Position numbers and translations under genes: made by a program. From positions 1 to 7,049 of the forward strand of contig CADAUN010000076.1 of NCBI GenBank assembly GCA_902791085.1: a stretch of DNA of 7,049 nucleotides, read 5' to 3'. The notes beneath the pieces are model-generated. The model did no database searches and had not been told where the DNA came from. It worked only from the letters and a program-made list of their open reading frames with translations. Positions 5,017-7,049 of the stretch are shown piece by piece. This DNA is from an uncultured Erysipelotrichaceae bacterium. GTDB lineage: Bacteria; Bacillota_I; Bacilli_A; RFN20; CAG-826. Each line of letters opens with the position of its first letter. The stretch's first letter is position 1.

Positions 5017-5967
5017 TTAATCCAAATATAAAGCGGCGGCGCCTAAGATGCCGGCATCGTTTCCTAAATTCGAAACAAAGATCTTCACAGCCGGCGTGCC
5101 GATGAAACCATAATGCGTGGCCTGCAATTTCTTTTCCAATCCTTCCACCAAATATTCTCGTTGATTGGATAAGCCTCCACCGAGAATAATCGCATCCGGA
5201 CGGAAAAGGTTACAGAAATTCACCAACCCAATGGTAAGGTAATTCTCGTAACGATCGACCACTTCTAAAGCTACTTCGTCGCCTTGTTTTGATGTTTCAA
5301 AGGCAGTTTTCCCATCGACTTTGCTTAAATCATGGTCGACATAATCCCACATTTTAGATTCGGGATGAAGCTCCATCGCTTCTTTGGTTTGCCGAATTAA
5401 TGCCGTAACGGAAGCGTAGGCTTCTAAGCAGCCATGAAGGCCGCAAGAGCAAGGAAGCCCATCCATTTGGATAACGGTATGGCCAAGTTCCGCACCTTTT
5501 CCTTCATTTCCAACATAAAGGCGATCGTTTAAATACAATCCCCCGCCGACACCGGTTCCTAAAGTAATTAAGACCAAATTGTGATAAGATTTGCCAACGC
5601 CGAATTTTGCTTCGCCTGCCATCGCGGCATTCGCATCGTTTGCAATTCTCGCATCCATGCCTGTTTTCTCTTTTAAGATCTTTACGACGGGCAAGTAATG
5701 CCAATTGAGATTGTTTGAAAAATCACAACAACCGGTTTCAGAATTGATGGAACCAGGGCAGCCCACGCCGATGCCAAGATAATCGCTTGGCTTTGTGCCA
5801 ATCTTCGCTAAGGTTTCATTGATCAACTCACCAAGTTGACCAATGATTTCTTCCCCGCTTAATTCGTGATGGATGGGAAGAACGAATCGTTCCACGATTT
5901 TCCCTTCTGAAGTGACAATCCCACCTTTGATCGACGTACCGCCGATATCAATGCCAATGTAATTCAT
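5017..5967 (-). CDS. ROK-family sugar kinase (glucokinase-like hexose kinase)
   Basis: Phosphorylates a free hexose or amino sugar at the 6-hydroxyl using ATP. The 316-residue length is normal for bacterial ROK kinases. DIGGTSIKGG (7-16) is the N-terminal phosphate-binding loop. IANDANAAMAGE (108-119) carries the catalytic Asp111. ITLGTGVGGG (134-143) is the second ATP motif. ELGH (160-163) plus CSCGLHGC (173-180) give the His and three Cys of the ROK zinc site. IILGGGLS (260-267) is the adenosine loop. There is no DNA-binding N-terminus, so this is an enzyme and not a NagC/XylR repressor. Its ATG overlaps the manA stop by 4 bases (ATGA), implying translational coupling. Context between manA and nagB fits glucose/mannose, GlcNAc or glucosamine as substrate, which the sequence alone cannot decide. 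Confidence 0.92.
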   Translation of the reverse strand: MNYIGIDIGGTSIKGGIVTSEGKIVERFVLPIHHELSGEEIIGQLGELINETLAKIGTKPSDYLGIGVGCPGSINSETGCCDFSNNLNWHYLPVVKILKEKTGMDARIANDANAAMAGEAKFGVGKSYHNLVLITLGTGVGGGLYLNDRLYVGNEGKGAELGHTVIQMDGLPCSCGLHGCLEAYASVTALIRQTKEAMELHPESKMWDYVDHDLSKVDGKTAFETSKQGDEVALEVVDRYENYLTIGLVNFCNLFRPDAIILGGGLSNQREYLVEGLEKKLQATHYGFIGTPAVKIFVSNLGNDAGILGAAALYLD

Positions 5968-6896
5968 GCTTTTAATACCTCTGTAATAACATAGCTCCCT
6001 TGTCCTAGGATTTCGCCTTTCTTGCCCGCTGGCACAAAGAATGTGTCGCCTTTCTGATATGGTAGCCCAGCGAATGTGCCTTGTCCCGATAAGAACGTAA
6101 TCGAGGCAAAAGACGTTGCCGGAGCAACCACTTCAGAACGTTGTTCCACATTCCATTCATAGGATGTGAAATAACGGCAAGAACCAATCGTGTGGGGTGG
6201 AAAAGAAGGACGAGAATACGGTTCATAACGAAGGACCTTTAGGGCCTTTTCGACATGGAGTTCCCGTGGTTTTCCATCTTTTCCGATACGACCATAGTCA
6301 TAAAGACGATAGGTCAAGGTGCTATTTTGTTGAATTTCAATGACGGTGACGCCTTTTCCAATCGCGTGCACCGTACCAGACGGAATGAAATACGATTCTC
6401 CCGGATGAACGGGGATAAAATTCAATAATTCAAGGATCGTTCCGTCTTGGATCTTTTGCCGCACTTCATCCGCGGAGGTTTGTCGTTTGAATCCGACATA
6501 AAGCCCCGCTCCTTCTTCTGCGGCAATGACGTACCACATTTCGGTTTTGCCATATTGCCCTTCATGGCATAAGGCATATTCGTCGGAGGGGTGCACTTGC
6601 ACCGATAGGTTATCCGCGGAATTAATGAGTTTGATTAAAACTGGGAAAAACGGGAAAGAAGCAGGAAGAGAACCGATGTCTTCTTTCGAAGCCACATCCA
6701 TTAAGCGCTTGCCACTTTCTTTGCCTGAAGCAATAAACGAAGGACCAGCTTCATTAAACGATAATTCCCAACATTCGGCGATGGTTGGTGTAGGGGCTTC
6801 TTTGCCCCATTCTTTCAACAACGTTCCGCCCCAAATGTAATCTTTAGTAGACGGTTTTAGCTTGCTAATTTCCATAGGCGTATAACATTCTACCAA
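5964..6896 (-). CDS. manA: Mannose-6-phosphate isomerase, class I (short Firmicutes type)
   Basis: Interconverts mannose-6-phosphate and fructose-6-phosphate in the cytosol as a zinc-dependent cupin. KLKPSTKDYIWGG (12-24) is the usual N-terminus. NLSVQVHPSD (96-105) supplies Gln100 and His102, KTEMWYV (117-123) Glu119, and SGTVHAIG (173-180) His177: together the four zinc ligands. YRLYDYGR (196-203) is a family signature. 310 residues is typical of the short class. The frame begins at TTG 6896 behind GAGGG (6901-6905). An internal ATG at 6875 coincides with where homologues usually start but has no ribosome binding site, so it remains an alternative giving 303 residues. It is the first gene of the manA-kinase-nagB operon. 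Confidence 0.95.
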   Translation of the reverse strand: MVECYTPMEISKLKPSTKDYIWGGTLLKEWGKEAPTPTIAECWELSFNEAGPSFIASGKESGKRLMDVASKEDIGSLPASFPFFPVLIKLINSADNLSVQVHPSDEYALCHEGQYGKTEMWYVIAAEEGAGLYVGFKRQTSADEVRQKIQDGTILELLNFIPVHPGESYFIPSGTVHAIGKGVTVIEIQQNSTLTYRLYDYGRIGKDGKPRELHVEKALKVLRYEPYSRPSFPPHTIGSCRYFTSYEWNVEQRSEVVAPATSFASITFLSGQGTFAGLPYQKGDTFFVPAGKKGEILGQGSYVITEVLKA

Positions 6897-6897
6897 A

Positions 6898-6913
6898 CTT
6901 CCCTCAAAGGAAG
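6898..6913 (-). promoter_or_regulatory. Small hairpin over the manA ribosome binding site
   Basis: On the minus strand CTTCC and GGAAG pair around the 6-base loop TTTGAG. The loop and 3' arm contain GAGGGAAG, the ribosome binding site for the TTG start that follows one base later. Opening or forming the stem could tune translation of the first operon gene. A 5-bp stem is weak, so this is tentative. Confidence 0.3.
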
Positions 6914-6943
6914 CGCATTTTTCTTCGAAAGATTGAAATTAGT

Positions 6944-6971
6944 AAAATAACGGCTCTGTTTTACATGTCTA
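6944..6971 (-). promoter_or_regulatory. Candidate promoter of the manA-kinase-nagB operon
   Basis: On the minus strand TAGACA (6966-6971, 5 of 6 to consensus) lies 16 bases from TATTTT (6944-6949, 4 of 6). It is the best pair I can find before manA and would give a leader of about 40 bases. If the insertion-sequence boundary proposed at 6952 is right, the -35 lies in the element and the -10 in the flanking DNA. Confidence 0.4.
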
Positions 6972-7049
6972 CTGATAGAACGCCCTTTTGAGGTAGAATA
7001 GTCCCGCCAAACCAAACCGCCCAAGCAGACTCCGGCCGAACGGAGGATG
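6952..7049 (+). mobile_element. Possible left end of an ISL3-like insertion sequence (continues beyond window)
   Basis: GGCTCTGTTTTACATG followed by CTACTGATAGAACGCC has the look of ISL3-family termini, which begin GG-[CG]-TCT-TTG and carry a (T)ACTGATA block. The ~98 bases that follow are GC-richer than the manA leader. They contain a -10-like TAGAAT (6994-6999), a hairpin CTCCG/CGGAG (7030-7034/7041-7045) and GGAGG at the window edge, as if a plus-strand gene starts just outside. All three minus frames in this end are largely open but none matches a known protein. The transposase itself is not visible, so this call rests on pattern memory alone. Confidence 0.33.

Noticed and set aside
6526..6840. 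104-codon plus-strand frame opposite manA
   Set aside because: Antisense shadow of manA; no ribosome binding site or motif.
7000..7049. Start of a known riboswitch or housekeeping RNA (RNase P, SRP, tmRNA) at the right edge
   Set aside because: The GC-rich, hairpin-containing end suggested an RNA, but I could match none of the conserved cores of these RNAs in the bases available.

Overview
The window looks like chromosomal DNA of a low-to-moderate GC Bacillota-type bacterium, perhaps a gut or rumen relative of the Erysipelotrichia/Mollicutes side of the phylum. The lineage is inferred from style, not from a search. It has purine-rich Shine-Dalgarno sequences, sigma-A-like TATAAT boxes, and hairpin-plus-T-run terminators. 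It also has a short Firmicutes-type ManA and a ROK sugar kinase with the CxCG zinc motif. UGA is used as a stop (manA), so this is not the Mycoplasma genetic code.

Left part (1-1760): the minus strand carries the first 534 codons of a glycoside hydrolase related to GH78 alpha-L-rhamnosidases. The gene runs off the left edge of the window. Upstream of it are a good promoter, a cluster of TTTGAGC repeats next to the -35 box, and a LacI-type palindrome in the leader, so this gene is probably controlled by its sugar substrate.

Middle (1760-3634): a long intergenic stretch holds what I read as the left end and orfA start of a decayed IS3-family (IS150-like) element. Beyond it lies an orphan plus-strand terminator. 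Then comes a stand-alone NERD-domain gene (a predicted PD-(D/E)XK nuclease) with its own promoter and an amphipathic N-terminal helix. A further 387 bases without a gene follow. This segment looks like an accessory island.

Right part (3588-7049): a monocistronic P-loop kinase-like gene on the plus strand converges on a compact minus-strand operon, manA - ROK hexose kinase - nagB. A perfect 14-bp bidirectional terminator separates the two. The operon feeds mannose-6-phosphate and glucosamine-6-phosphate to fructose-6-phosphate, with the kinase supplying phosphorylated hexose. manA and the kinase overlap by 4 bases, and the kinase and nagB are 12 bases apart. Just upstream of manA the last ~98 bases resemble the end of an ISL3-like insertion sequence; if so, its terminus may supply the -35 box of the operon promoter.

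I found no rRNA, tRNA, CRISPR array or recognisable defence operon. The most novel items are the orphan NERD gene in its IS-littered neighbourhood, the repeat-based control region of the GH78 gene, and the possible IS-derived promoter of the manA operon.
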